Positions 30,168-40,359 of a stretch of DNA of 64,000 nucleotides are shown in pieces. A program made the position numbers and the translations under genes. How positions within the stretch are numbered: position 1 is the first letter of the stretch; each line of letters opens with the position of its first letter. The notes beneath the pieces were generated by a model, which had not been told where the DNA came from, ran no database searches, and was given only the letters and a program-made list of their open reading frames with translations. Location of the stretch: the NCBI RefSeq assembly GCF_007744515.1, contig NZ_CP036268.1:3926088-3990087 (forward strand), read 5' to 3'. This DNA comes from Stratiformator vulcanicus (GTDB taxonomy: Bacteria > Planctomycetota > Planctomycetia > Planctomycetales > Planctomycetaceae).

Positions 30168-31655
30168 ATGGCCGAGTTACGATTTCGTCTCGCCGATCCG
30201 AACGATCCGGCCATTCAAGACGGCGTATCACAGGCCCATTTCTCGACGGCCGAGGGACAGATTCATCAGGTCTCCTTCAGTTGGGATGGCGAAATTCTCA
30301 TCTGCGATCGTCCGATGGCCGAAAGCGGAAAGCTGACGATTCCGTGGTTGGTGCCGGGTTACGGGCGTCTGATGCTCAGCACTGCCTCCTTGATGCAGCG
30401 AGACGAGCCTTACTTTTTGCCGCTGGAATTGGCCCGCGGCAAACTTGTGCAGCTACGGGATCAACTCTCCGCTTGGTCAATGAACGGGATGACCATTCCG
30501 GGTGAGATCGCTGAATTGCTGCGAATCGCCCACCGCCATTTCGCTCTGGCGGCAACGTCTCAGGATGACGTCGAAACCGCTTCCGCCGAAGCGGCCGAAG
30601 CACTTCGCGTCACCAAGCAGACGATCGACGTGTTGACCGCCTCATTCAGCGATCAACGCTTAAAGTTGATGCCGCGTCGTCACGGCAGCCTCCCTGCCGC
30701 GCTGATGCTCGAAGTGAACGAGATTCCGACCGGAGACGCAGAGTCGACCGTCCTTTCCGGCTTCGGCACGACTTCGATCAACTTTCGATGGCCGGAAATC
30801 GAAGAGAACGAGGGGGATCGGCAATGGGAGAAGAGTGACCGGCTCGTCGATTGGTGTGAGCAGCACCGACGTTTCATCGTCGGTGGTCCGTTGCTCGACC
30901 TCGGACCGGCCGGACTGCCGCAATGGGCACTGTCATGGTCGGACGACCCCAACAATCTTCAAAGCCTCATCTGTGACTTCGTCGAATCGGCGATCTCGCG
31001 GTATGCCGGACGAATCCGACGGTGGCAAATTGCGACCTGCGCCGCGTCCGGAGGCGGCGTGGCCGTAACGGAAGAGCAGCGGCTGGTGCTGGCGGCCCGA
31101 GCGATCGAGGTCGCCCGTCAGGTCGATACCGAATGCGAACTCTTCCTGCGGATCGATCGGCCGTGGGGCGAATACCGTCGGCACGGCAAACACCGGGTTT
31201 CGCCGATTCAGTTCATCGATGCGATGACGCGATCGGGCGTGCGGCTGGGCGGGCTGACTCTGGAATACGCCGTCGGCTATCGGCCCGGCGGAAGCGAACG
31301 ACGGGATGAAATCGAATTGAGCCGGTTAGTCGACACCTGGTCGAAATTCGGATTGCCCCTCTCGGTCATGCTGCGGTTCCCGAATCAATTTCCCGACCCT
31401 AAAGATACGATCAAAGAAAATTGCCAAGCGATTACGATCGAAAATGCCGATGAGGCCGCGCAGGCGGAATGGTTGCTACGGACGGCCAAATTTCTGGCGG
31501 CGAAGCAGCCGGTCGTCTCGATCGATTGCGGCCCGCTGATCGACCCCGGAATGGACTCCGCCTTTCCGGCGTCCGGCTTGTGTCGCGACGCGGCAACACC
31601 GCGGCAGGCATTGTCCGACTTGGCAGCGCTCGGCAACGCGAAAGCGGCGGACTAG
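30168..31655 (+). CDS. GH10-like (xylanase-fold) protein lacking the acid/base Glu
   Basis: A 495-residue protein. The start at 30168 (MAELRFRLADPNDPAIQDG) has GAGG eight bases upstream; the open frame upstream is not family-like. The N-terminal region (about 1-130) looks like a carbohydrate-binding-like sheet. The C-terminal half has the GH10 barrel cadence: LVDWCEQHRRFIVGGPLLDL, a PQWALSW strand, and FVESAISRYAGRIRRWQIAT, where the normal WDVVNE Glu is replaced by Cys291 in RWQIATC. A following LGGLTLEYAVGY might hold the nucleophile position. There is no signal peptide. It could be a lectin-like or degenerate enzyme. Activity is doubtful. Confidence 0.7.
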   Translation: MAELRFRLADPNDPAIQDGVSQAHFSTAEGQIHQVSFSWDGEILICDRPMAESGKLTIPWLVPGYGRLMLSTASLMQRDEPYFLPLELARGKLVQLRDQLSAWSMNGMTIPGEIAELLRIAHRHFALAATSQDDVETASAEAAEALRVTKQTIDVLTASFSDQRLKLMPRRHGSLPAALMLEVNEIPTGDAESTVLSGFGTTSINFRWPEIEENEGDRQWEKSDRLVDWCEQHRRFIVGGPLLDLGPAGLPQWALSWSDDPNNLQSLICDFVESAISRYAGRIRRWQIATCAASGGGVAVTEEQRLVLAARAIEVARQVDTECELFLRIDRPWGEYRRHGKHRVSPIQFIDAMTRSGVRLGGLTLEYAVGYRPGGSERRDEIELSRLVDTWSKFGLPLSVMLRFPNQFPDPKDTIKENCQAITIENADEAAQAEWLLRTAKFLAAKQPVVSIDCGPLIDPGMDSAFPASGLCRDAATPRQALSDLAALGNAKAAD

Positions 31656-31811
31656 CGATTTGCGGCAGATTCGGAATCTGAGGGCAAGTCGCACTGTCCC
31701 TCTCGGCTGCCCCTGCGATATCCTTACGATATGATGTCGACCGAAAGTGCCGGGTCGGAGACCGGGCTGCGCGGCCGATTGCCAGGAACGCTTTCAAACC
31801 CGAAGGATAGG

Positions 31812-34800
31812 ATGATCCGACGCTTCGCCCTTCGCATCGTGACGCTGCTGGCAATCGCCCTGCTTGCGATCGCGGTCCCCGGTTCCGCCGCCGCACAGTT
31901 TCTGATTCGCCCCGTCGCTCCGCCGGCGGGACGGATGAATCGGGAGTGGCAGCCATATTTGTTCGATCGTGATGCGGCGAGTCGGCTCGATGCCGCCCGG
32001 CAGGCGATCGACGACGGAGAGTACGCCCAGGGCGTGCGGCTTTTGATGCGGCTGAATCGCACATTGAACGAAGACGTATTTCTGCGTGCCGAGAGCAAGG
32101 ACTCCGAATACGTCAGCGCAAAGACGACCGTGCGTGAATTGCTCACCACGCTACCTCCCGAAGGCCGACGAACCTATCGCGATCTGGCGGAAACGGAATC
32201 GGAAACGGCGCTGCGTGCGGCTCGGGCGCGCGGCGATGCCGAGTCGCTGCGGGTCGTCGCGGATTCCTACCCCGGACTCGCGGCCGGTGAAGCAGCCGCT
32301 TACGAACTGGCGTGCCGACATTTGGACCGGGGGGACTATCTCAGGTCGGCATTGCTCTTTGAACGACTGATTGAACGACCGCAGTCACCCGGCACCGTCG
32401 ATAGTGCAATGGTCCGAGTTCTCGCCGCGGTGGCATGGGCGCGGTATGGATTGGTCGACCGGGGACTGGAGCGACTTTCGGACGTCAACCTTCAAAAAGT
32501 CTTGGCAGTCAGCGGTACCGGCATCGGACGCGAGGAATTCACCCGCGCTGAAATCGCTCGACCGCTCCTAATGCGTCTGGCTTACGGAGAGGGTGCCAAC
32601 GGTCCCCGTCGCCCGTTGGAAAGACCTCTTGAGTGGCGTCGCCCCGGTGGAGACGGAACCGGAAATCTGATCGCGCGGGCGGCCGCGCCGATCGACATCG
32701 ACGCAACCGCAATCGACTTGATTGAAGCCAAGCCCGGAACAGATCGGATTGGCAAAACAGCGGCGACCCTAATTCGCCGACAGTTCGATGACCTCGTACT
32801 GAAGCATGACGGCACTGAATTTTTGCAGTTCCCAGCGACGTATCCGCTCATCGTCGATGGTCAGGTCGTCGTGCGGTCGTTCGATGGAATTTCCTCATTT
32901 TCGGCCCAGTCGGCAGCGCGACGATGGTCCTCCGTGCGGCTGCCCGGCGCGATCCTCGGCCGAGTCGCGACTCACACCGATGCGAGTCGAGGTCCGACGG
33001 TCTTTGCGCGGCGTCAGACGAGCGGATTGGAAGTCTTCACTGAAGAGCGGGCGTGGCAGGACCTGGCGACCGGCACGCTGACTTCCGATGGCGAATATGC
33101 GTACGCGGTCGAGCTCTCGGGTGTGTCGAGACCGCTCGTTTCATCGACGCCCGGTCTCGTCGGCGGTACCCCCTTCGGCTCTCCGTCGTCGAACATCATC
33201 GCCGCTTATTCAGTCGACGGCGGTCGACTTGTCATGTGCAGCGATCCGGCTTTGGAGACGTTCTTTCTCGGTCCGCCGCAGCCTTGGGGCGATCGGCTCT
33301 ATGCGATTGGCGAGGTCAAAGGTGAGGTTCGGCTCCACGAGTTCGCTCGGCGACCGGGACTCGGCACACTCGAACTTGTCTGGTCCCAGTCGCTTGTCGT
33401 TCCAGAGATGGAGTTGCGGGGCGACTCGCTGCGACGTTTCGCGGGGCTGACCCCAGTTGTTGCCGGGGGAGTTCTAATATGCCCGACTGCCTCGGGCGTC
33501 GTCATCGCCGTCGATCCGGCCTCGCGCCGCCTCCTCTGGGAGTCGCGCTATGAGCGGAATTTGGAGAATCTCAATTTAACTCCGCGGGCGCGGTTGATGG
33601 CGCGGTTCGGGACCGGCCAATTCGGCGTCAGCAGCCAGGATGCGGTCGACCGCTGGGCAGCCGGGCAGGTCACGATCAGCCATGATCGTGTCTTCGTCAC
33701 ATCGCGCGACAGTGACGAACTCCTCTGCCTGTCACTGACCGACGGCGAACTCCTTTGGAAAACAGAGCGGGGCGACTCCCTGTATCTCGCTTCCGCGGAT
33801 GAAGAGCGCGTCTATTTGGCTGGCCCGACTGCGTTCACCGCGCTCGATGCGAAGACCGGCGAACCAGCTTGGCCCGCGCCGGTACCAATCAAGGAGCCGA
33901 GCGGTCAGGGCGTGCGATGCGGGGACGTTTACCACATCCCGCTGCGAACCGGTGTGATCTCAACGATCTCTCTTGAGCAGGGAATGGTTCTGACCTCAAG
34001 CCGTTGTCCGGATGATCTTGTGCCGGGCAATCTGGCCGTCGCTGATGGGGTCCTTGTGGCGCAGTCGCCGGAACACCTCATCGTGTTCCCGCCGCTGGCT
34101 CACATCCAAACAGCCGCGAATCAATTCGAGCAAACAGATCAAACAGCCTCAGCGCTGGAACTGAAAGCGGCGAGCCGACTCCATTTGGGCGACGAAGAGC
34201 AGGGGATCGAATTGCTCCGAGCCGCCGCGCAGCAAAAGGAGGCGACATCGGCCCGCGACCGACTCTTCGCTTATCTTGAAGAGCGATTGCGAATCGACCC
34301 CGCGAGTAAAGAACGTCTCGAGGAGCTTTATGGACTGGGCGACGCCGAGGATGGCGATTTCGATCTGCAGCGCCGCCGCGCCGAAATGAGACTTGCGGCA
34401 GGTGAAACCGCCGAAGCGGTCAAAACATTCTTGAATCTGGCGGTCGACACGCCGCCGGGCGAATTAGAACGGATCGATAAATTATGGTCCGCGTCGCGGC
34501 TTCACCGAATCGCCGGTCGACTTGCCGAGATCTATGCCGGAGCCGATCCGGCAACGCGGTTGCTGCTGGACCGAACGGTGATCGACGACATCGGGCGAGA
34601 GGTATTTTCGACCGATGAACCCGACAGGCACCGGCGATTTGTTGACGGAACTCGTCCCTTCGGCGCGGCGCGGCCCTATCAGGAGCAGTGGATTAACTCT
34701 CTATCGGCGGAACGTCGATGGAGCGAAGCGGAACGCGAAATTCAATCGCTGGTCGTCCCGGAGGAAGAACGACGGGAACGACTCGCGGTCCTATATCGTC

Positions 34801-36308
34801 GGGCCGAGCTTCCGTACGCCGAGGCTGCGAACCGTGCCGATCCCGATGCAGTGAAAGCGGTATCGGTCGAAAACGACAGACGTTGGACGACCCGCCCGCT
34901 TCCCAATGTGCCCGATACGACCTACGAAGTGCAGCAAATCGGTGCGTTTCCCCCGCAATTTGATCTGTGGAACGCGCAGATCGAATCGGATCGCACCACG
35001 ATGTCGTTGTCGGACGGTAAGGGAAGCGTTCGCTTCCGACTCGACATCCGACCCGATGACGAAACGATCGATCCGCGAGCTGATACGACGAACAACAAGA
35101 TATTGATCGACGGTCACATCGCTGTGGCAGTCCTGACCGATCGATTCGTCGTGTTCGATCTGCTCTCCGATCCCCGCTCGCCTCGCCGGCTCTATGCGGG
35201 TCAGTTGCAGCCGCGTCGCGGAGAAGATGGCAGTCGGCGAATCACCATCGGTCAGGTTCAGCAGGGGGGACGCATTCAAATCATCGCGACCGATCCCGAC
35301 GGATTCGAGTTCCCCGACGTCGGCCCGCTCATCGGTCGTCAGTTGATGGTTCAATCGGAGCGGGAATTGCGTGCCGTCGACGTATTGACCGGCAAGACGA
35401 TTTGGACCCGCGGCGGCATTGCCCCCCGCAGCGAGACGCTGGGCGACCAGAAATATGTCATCTCCATCCCACCTCGAAGTGACCGCGCCCTCGTGCTTCG
35501 GACCGTCGACGGGGCGAAGATCGGTTGGAGCGACGTGCCGGAGAATTATCTTTGGGAAGCGACACACGGACGGCACGTTGTCATCGGGGCGACAAATGCC
35601 AACAACCAATACGGCCTGGCGGCGATTCCGCTTGGCGAGGGCACTGACGCGCGGCCACGCTGGTTTCGACGAATCGGGGAACGATCGCAAATCGTCCGTG
35701 TCGGCGCAGCCGAATTGTCGTCGGATCACATCTCCGCCGCAGAACTCGCGGTTGAAGAATTGGCCGTCAAAGACGAAGACGGGACCGTTCGGATCATCCG
35801 CGTGTCCGACGGGCACGAGGTGCTTTCGACGCGTCTTCCGATCGAGGTTCGACGATCGCCGATCTCCGATTTCGTCGTGATGCGAACGCAATCTCGCTAC
35901 CTGTTATTTTGGCGGCTGCGCGATCAATTGAGCCGATCTTTCGTTTCGCTGCCGACCAACCGGAGCGACTACGGCAAGGTCGATGGCCCGATCGTTGCCA
36001 TCGACCGAGACAGCGGCGAGGTCGAATGGAGCCGAATGCTGCGCGGCACCGGAGTATTCTACAATCAACCGCGTGGCTTGCCGTTGGTGTTCTTGTTCGG
36101 CAAGGCCGGGACCGCCGAGGATGCGAGCCGGAATCTTCACGTGACGGCGCTCGATCTGAGCACCGGCGATATCGCATTCAACTCGAGTGAGATCACGCGG
36201 CTCTATCCGTTCGAGCTTCGCTCAGCCGGACGAGCCGAGCCGCAGGGGGTCGACCTGCTCCTGCCTCGCGGCTCCGTTCGCATTCAGCCCGAAGCGCGCA
36301 ATCCGTAG
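31812..36308 (+). CDS. Giant secreted PQQ-type beta-propeller and TPR-like protein
   Basis: A 1498-residue exported protein. The start at 31812 has AGGA just upstream and gives the signal peptide MIRRFALRIVTLLAIALLAI followed by the PGSAAAQF cleavage region. The first third is helical, TPR-like (QAIDDGEYAQGVRLLMRLNR). Next comes a propeller with strand repeats such as VVIAVDPASRRLLWESRYE and LLCLSLTDGELLWKTERGD. A further helical part precedes a second propeller with LRAVDVLTGKTIWTRG and PIVAIDRDSGEVEWSRM. No PQQ-enzyme catalytic residues were seen, so a scaffold or cell-surface role is likelier. It is the longest gene in the window. Sequence is continuous without stops. Confidence 0.85.
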   Translation: MIRRFALRIVTLLAIALLAIAVPGSAAAQFLIRPVAPPAGRMNREWQPYLFDRDAASRLDAARQAIDDGEYAQGVRLLMRLNRTLNEDVFLRAESKDSEYVSAKTTVRELLTTLPPEGRRTYRDLAETESETALRAARARGDAESLRVVADSYPGLAAGEAAAYELACRHLDRGDYLRSALLFERLIERPQSPGTVDSAMVRVLAAVAWARYGLVDRGLERLSDVNLQKVLAVSGTGIGREEFTRAEIARPLLMRLAYGEGANGPRRPLERPLEWRRPGGDGTGNLIARAAAPIDIDATAIDLIEAKPGTDRIGKTAATLIRRQFDDLVLKHDGTEFLQFPATYPLIVDGQVVVRSFDGISSFSAQSAARRWSSVRLPGAILGRVATHTDASRGPTVFARRQTSGLEVFTEERAWQDLATGTLTSDGEYAYAVELSGVSRPLVSSTPGLVGGTPFGSPSSNIIAAYSVDGGRLVMCSDPALETFFLGPPQPWGDRLYAIGEVKGEVRLHEFARRPGLGTLELVWSQSLVVPEMELRGDSLRRFAGLTPVVAGGVLICPTASGVVIAVDPASRRLLWESRYERNLENLNLTPRARLMARFGTGQFGVSSQDAVDRWAAGQVTISHDRVFVTSRDSDELLCLSLTDGELLWKTERGDSLYLASADEERVYLAGPTAFTALDAKTGEPAWPAPVPIKEPSGQGVRCGDVYHIPLRTGVISTISLEQGMVLTSSRCPDDLVPGNLAVADGVLVAQSPEHLIVFPPLAHIQTAANQFEQTDQTASALELKAASRLHLGDEEQGIELLRAAAQQKEATSARDRLFAYLEERLRIDPASKERLEELYGLGDAEDGDFDLQRRRAEMRLAAGETAEAVKTFLNLAVDTPPGELERIDKLWSASRLHRIAGRLAEIYAGADPATRLLLDRTVIDDIGREVFSTDEPDRHRRFVDGTRPFGAARPYQEQWINSLSAERRWSEAEREIQSLVVPEEERRERLAVLYRRAELPYAEAANRADPDAVKAVSVENDRRWTTRPLPNVPDTTYEVQQIGAFPPQFDLWNAQIESDRTTMSLSDGKGSVRFRLDIRPDDETIDPRADTTNNKILIDGHIAVAVLTDRFVVFDLLSDPRSPRRLYAGQLQPRRGEDGSRRITIGQVQQGGRIQIIATDPDGFEFPDVGPLIGRQLMVQSERELRAVDVLTGKTIWTRGGIAPRSETLGDQKYVISIPPRSDRALVLRTVDGAKIGWSDVPENYLWEATHGRHVVIGATNANNQYGLAAIPLGEGTDARPRWFRRIGERSQIVRVGAAELSSDHISAAELAVEELAVKDEDGTVRIIRVSDGHEVLSTRLPIEVRRSPISDFVVMRTQSRYLLFWRLRDQLSRSFVSLPTNRSDYGKVDGPIVAIDRDSGEVEWSRMLRGTGVFYNQPRGLPLVFLFGKAGTAEDASRNLHVTALDLSTGDIAFNSSEITRLYPFELRSAGRAEPQGVDLLLPRGSVRIQPEARNP

Positions 36309-36500
36309 TTTCTGCGAGCAACGATTGCCGAAATCTGGGCGTTTACGGACCCCGCTCTGAATCGCGATTCGTTGACACTTGGCGATCGCGTTCTTACGGT
36401 GCCGGTCTGCCCTTTGACCGATCTCGACGTTCTCGTCACGGGTTTTTCGCCCGCTCGATCCGTCTTCCATCCCTGTTTTCATCGCCGTGAGGTACTCGCC

Positions 36501-37514
36501 ATGGCCCGTCCTGTGACGCTCTTTACCGGCCAATGGGCCGATCTGAAACTCGAAGACCTCTGCAAAATGGCCGGCACAGCCGCCGACGGCAGCGGATTCG
36601 GGTATGACGGCCTCGAACTGGCCTGCTGGGGCGATCACTTCGAGGTCGACAAGGCTTTGGCGGATGACACGTACTGCGCGAAAAAGCGGGAACTGCTGGA
36701 GCGGCATGGGCTGAAGCTGTTCTCGATTTCGAACCACCTCGTCGGGCAGGCGGTGCTCGACAACATCGACGGCCGACACCAGGCGATCTTGCCGGAATAC
36801 GTCTGGGGTGACGGCGACCCGGCCGGCGTCAACGAGCGCGCCTCCGAAGAAATGAAGAACACCGCGCGAGCCGCACAAAAGCTCGACGTGAAGGTCGTCA
36901 ACGGATTCACCGGTTCGAGCATCTGGCCTTTGCTCTACGACTTTCCGCCGACGCCGCGCGACATGATCGACGGCGGTTTCGACCTGCTCGCCGAACGCTG
37001 GAATCCGATCCTCGACGTGTTCCAGGAATGCGGCGTCCGCTTCGCGCTGGAAGTCCACCCGACCGAAATCGCGTTCGACATCTATTCGGCGGAACGCTCC
37101 CTTGAAGCGCTCGGCCATCGCGAAGAGTTCGGTTTCAATTTCGACCCCAGTCACCTGATTTGGCAGGGCATCGATCCGGTCGAATTCATCCGCGCCTTCC
37201 CGGACCGCATCTATCACGTCCACATGAAGGACGCGAAGGTCACGCTCAACGGGAAGACCGGCATCCTGACGAGCCATCTGCCATTTGGCGATGCGCGACG
37301 CGGATGGGACTTCCGCAGCGTCGGCCGAGGCGGCGTCAACTTCGAGGACATCATCCGCGCCCTCAACGATATCGGATACGACGGACCGCTGAGCGTCGAA
37401 TGGGAAGACAGTGGAATGCAGCGTGAGCAAGGGGCCAAAGAAGCAGCCGCCTACTGCAAGAACATCGATTTCCAACCCTCCGGCCGCGCCTTCGACTCTG
37501 CCTTCGGCGACTGA
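36501..37514 (+). CDS. Sugar phosphate isomerase/epimerase (AP endonuclease 2 fold)
   Basis: A 337-residue TIM-barrel metal enzyme of the xylose isomerase-like superfamily. The start at 36501 ([17 protein letters not shown]) has GAGGT about nine bases upstream. Metal-binding candidates are Glu in [13 protein letters not shown], Asp/His in [12 protein letters not shown], His in [10 protein letters not shown] and Glu in [10 protein letters not shown]. There is no Tat or Sec signal, so it is cytoplasmic. Such genes are common in planctomycetes near carbohydrate genes. The substrate is unknown. It has about 190 bp upstream and is followed by a secreted metallopeptidase-like gene. Confidence 0.92.
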   Translation: MARPVTLFTGQWADLKLEDLCKMAGTAADGSGFGYDGLELACWGDHFEVDKALADDTYCAKKRELLERHGLKLFSISNHLVGQAVLDNIDGRHQAILPEYVWGDGDPAGVNERASEEMKNTARAAQKLDVKVVNGFTGSSIWPLLYDFPPTPRDMIDGGFDLLAERWNPILDVFQECGVRFALEVHPTEIAFDIYSAERSLEALGHREEFGFNFDPSHLIWQGIDPVEFIRAFPDRIYHVHMKDAKVTLNGKTGILTSHLPFGDARRGWDFRSVGRGGVNFEDIIRALNDIGYDGPLSVEWEDSGMQREQGAKEAAAYCKNIDFQPSGRAFDSAFGD

Positions 37515-37656
37515 TTTCATATTGAATTCGAAAGCATTTCCCCCCAAAGCCCACGGGCCACGCCCCGTGGGTCCGCCAATCGCGGGTTCTCGTCGGCACG
37601 TCGAACCTCTACAATCGACCACGACGCCGTTTTGAAACTAAACGCGAAGGGCGGAT

Positions 37657-39213
37657 ATGAAATTACGACACTCCGTTGGGGTCGTGGCCGCGCTCACGTT
37701 GGTCTTCGGCATCTCGGCATCGACCGAGGCGCAATTTTCGAGTTCGATCGACGAACGACGACTGGAGTCGTTGAGGCAACGGTACACGCAGGAGCAGGAC
37801 CGGCTGGTCCTGAAACTCGAAACGATCGCGGTCAGCCGCGAGAGTGCCGGCGACTTCGACTCGGCTCGGCAAATCAGAGATCTGGCCGTCCCACCCGATC
37901 GCCGCGTGATTACCGTCCGGAAGCTGCCGGAGACACTGCGGCCCGAAATCCCGCTCAGTCTCCAACCGGATGAGCGGGCGTGGCGGCTGAAACTGCGGCA
38001 GACGCTCGATGACTACTCGCTCGATCTGTACCGGCTCTCCCGCCAAGCCGTGGGATTGAGTCAGGCCAGTCTCGCGTTCGAACTGCTGCGTCAGTCAGCA
38101 CATTACAATCCGGACAACGTGGCTGCCCGCAAGTTGCTCGGATACGTCCGCGGAGGCGACGGCTGGGTTCGGCCGTACGAGTCAATTAAGCGACGGCGCG
38201 GCGAAGTCGACCACGCCACCTTCGGTTGGATTCCCGCCTCACACGTGGAGCGCTACGAGAACGGGGAACGGTATTTCCGCGGCACGTGGATCTCGGCCGA
38301 TCGCGAACGAGAGATCCGGCGCGATTTTAAGAACGCGTGGTCGGCTGAAACCGAACACTACATCGTAAAGACCAATCACAGCTTGGAGCGGGGCGTCGAA
38401 ATCGCGCGGGCGTTGGAGACGTTTCACTCGGCGTTCTTTCAGGTCTTCGCCGCGTTTTTTGAGTCGCCTGACGAGATGCAGCGGCTGTTCAACACGTCGT
38501 CACGGGCACGGACTTCGGATGACCGGTACGTCGTTCATTTCTACGCCGATAAAGATCAGTACGTCGATGCGCTGATCCGGAAGATGCCGCAGATCGCGAT
38601 TACCAACGGCTTCTATTATCCCGCCGACCGTGTCGCCTACTTCTACCACTCCGACGACCCGGCGAATTTGGAGACGGTATTCCACGAAGCCACGCATCAA
38701 TTGATGTACGAGGCCCTGCCGTTCGATCGCGCGATCGCGACGCGGGCTCACTTCTGGGTCGTCGAAGGAATTGCCTGCTATATGGAGTCGTTCCGCGTTG
38801 AAGATGGTCGGGGCTCGCTGGGCCGTCCCGACCATGTCCGATTTCGCGCCGCACGGTTTCGACTCGACCATGATGAGTACTACGTGCCGCTGGCCGCGTT
38901 CTCCTCAATGGGCATGGCCGAATTTCAGACGTCGCGGAACATTAAGCAGAACTATTCGCAAGCCGCAGGACTGGCTCACTTCTTCATGCACTTCGACGAC
39001 GGCAGTTATCGCGACGCCCTGATCGAGTACCTGTCCGACATTCACGCCGGGGACCAGGGCCGCCGGCGAGCGGTCCGCAATCTCGCCGCCCTGACCGGGG
39101 TGGCCTACCAGACTCTCGACAAGCAGTACAAGCAGTACATTGCGGGATTAGGAGAAGTGCCTCGGGCAGAGGCAGCGCAGCCTCGGCGTGTGCTGATTAA
39201 TCCGCAGCGGTAA
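37657..39213 (+). CDS. Secreted zinc-metallopeptidase-like protein (DUF1570 type)
   Basis: A 518-residue exported protein with signal peptide MKLRHSVGVVAALTLVFGIS and cleavage near STEAQF. The N-terminal part (30-180) is helical. The C-terminal half contains an HExxH motif at residues 343-347 (TVFHEATHQLM) and a downstream Glu370 in FWVVEGIACYME, the gluzincin-like H-E-x-x-H plus E pattern. The likely function is proteolysis outside the inner membrane. The 3' end overlaps the convergent ribD gene by 17 bp. Family assignment to DUF1570 is by remembered pattern and is less sure than the motif. Confidence 0.82.
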   Translation: MKLRHSVGVVAALTLVFGISASTEAQFSSSIDERRLESLRQRYTQEQDRLVLKLETIAVSRESAGDFDSARQIRDLAVPPDRRVITVRKLPETLRPEIPLSLQPDERAWRLKLRQTLDDYSLDLYRLSRQAVGLSQASLAFELLRQSAHYNPDNVAARKLLGYVRGGDGWVRPYESIKRRRGEVDHATFGWIPASHVERYENGERYFRGTWISADREREIRRDFKNAWSAETEHYIVKTNHSLERGVEIARALETFHSAFFQVFAAFFESPDEMQRLFNTSSRARTSDDRYVVHFYADKDQYVDALIRKMPQIAITNGFYYPADRVAYFYHSDDPANLETVFHEATHQLMYEALPFDRAIATRAHFWVVEGIACYMESFRVEDGRGSLGRPDHVRFRAARFRLDHDEYYVPLAAFSSMGMAEFQTSRNIKQNYSQAAGLAHFFMHFDDGSYRDALIEYLSDIHAGDQGRRRAVRNLAALTGVAYQTLDKQYKQYIAGLGEVPRAEAAQPRRVLINPQR

Positions 39214-40342
39214 CCGGCCCGCCAATCCAATCCCGAGACCGTTGGCCGTGTAGATAAACGTCATCGCCGGTCTGCTTGATAGAGAAGTCACGGAACTGCG
39301 ACTTTGAAGGTATTGTCGCAAGCCCTTCGCCACCGACCGGGTCAATCGCGTCCTTTCCACCGACCAGCTTCGGGGCGACGAAGACGTGGGCTTCGTCGAT
39401 CAGATCGCGATCGAAGAACGACCCGAGCAGGCCGCCGCCGCCTTCGATGAGGACGTTGGTCATCTGCCGCCGGCCGAGTACCTCGAGTACTGCGGCGGGG
39501 TCGAGATGTGAGGCGCCGTCGACCGGAAGCTGGATCACTTCCACTCTGGCGGCTTGCAGCGCAGCGACACGTTCTGCCCCCGCTTTCTCGCCGGCAAAAA
39601 CGAGCACGGGAACCTCGCGGGCGGTCGCCACCAGTTTCGATTCGAGTGAGAGCATCGCCCCGGAATCGATGACGATCCGGGTGGCAGTCCTTGGACCCGG
39701 CGGGCGGGCGGTGAGTTGGGGATCGTCGGCCGCGGCCGTTCCCGCGCCGACGATTACCGCGTCCATCCGACCGCGAAGTTCGTGCACGACTTGCCGCGAC
39801 TCTGCTCCGGAGATCCATTGCGAGTGACCGGTCCGGCTCGCGATTTTGCCGTCGAGAGTCATCGCCCACTTGGCATGAACCCACGGGCGTTTTTCACTGA
39901 TGAGTGTGACGAAAGGGGCTGTGAGCTCGCGAGCTTCGCGTTCGCACAGCCCGACCACAACTTCGAGACCCGCCGCTTCGAGTTCACTGAGGCCTCCGCC
40001 GTCGACGTGCGGAGCCGGATCCCGCATTGCGACGACGACGCGTTTGATACCGGCTTCAATAACCGCCCGGCTGCAGGGGCCTGTCTTACCGGTGTGACAG
40101 CAGGGTTCGAGTGTGACAAACATCGTCTGGCCACGGGCACGATCGCCCGCAGCGACGAGCGCGTTGACCTCGGCGTGCGGGCCGCCGAAGCGTTCATGAA
40201 AGCCTTCGGCAATCAAGTTTCGGTGCTTATCGACGATCACCGCACCGACCGGGGGATTCGGCTCGACATACCCGAGGCCGCGACCGGCCAGTTCGAGAGC
40301 GCGGCGCATGGCCGCTTCGTCATTGGGGAAGGTATGCGCCAT
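39197..40342 (-). CDS. ribD: Bifunctional riboflavin deaminase/reductase
   Basis: A 381-residue enzyme carrying out the second and third steps of riboflavin synthesis in the cytoplasm. The N-terminal zinc deaminase has GGPHAEVNALVAAG and TLEPCCHTGKTGPCSRAV. The C-terminal NADPH reductase has WVHAKWAMTLDGKIASRTGH and MTNVLIEGGGGLLGSFFDRD. The start at 40342 is chosen because a longer frame enters the TPR gene upstream; the gap to that gene is then 17 bp, so co-transcription is likely. Other rib genes are absent here. No FMN riboswitch was noticed. Confidence 0.95.
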   Translation of the reverse strand: MAHTFPNDEAAMRRALELAGRGLGYVEPNPPVGAVIVDKHRNLIAEGFHERFGGPHAEVNALVAAGDRARGQTMFVTLEPCCHTGKTGPCSRAVIEAGIKRVVVAMRDPAPHVDGGGLSELEAAGLEVVVGLCEREARELTAPFVTLISEKRPWVHAKWAMTLDGKIASRTGHSQWISGAESRQVVHELRGRMDAVIVGAGTAAADDPQLTARPPGPRTATRIVIDSGAMLSLESKLVATAREVPVLVFAGEKAGAERVAALQAARVEVIQLPVDGASHLDPAAVLEVLGRRQMTNVLIEGGGGLLGSFFDRDLIDEAHVFVAPKLVGGKDAIDPVGGEGLATIPSKSQFRDFSIKQTGDDVYLHGQRSRDWIGGPVTAAD

Positions 40343-40359
40343 GGCGGCATCGCCCGTCG

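Noticed and set aside
34791-35891. A 366-codon minus-strand open frame inside the giant propeller gene
   Set aside because: No family-like sequence, and the opposite strand continues as a clear propeller.
36222-37622. A 466-codon minus-strand open frame opposite the sugar isomerase
   Set aside because: Shadow of the isomerase, which has metal ligands and a ribosome site; the minus frame has none.
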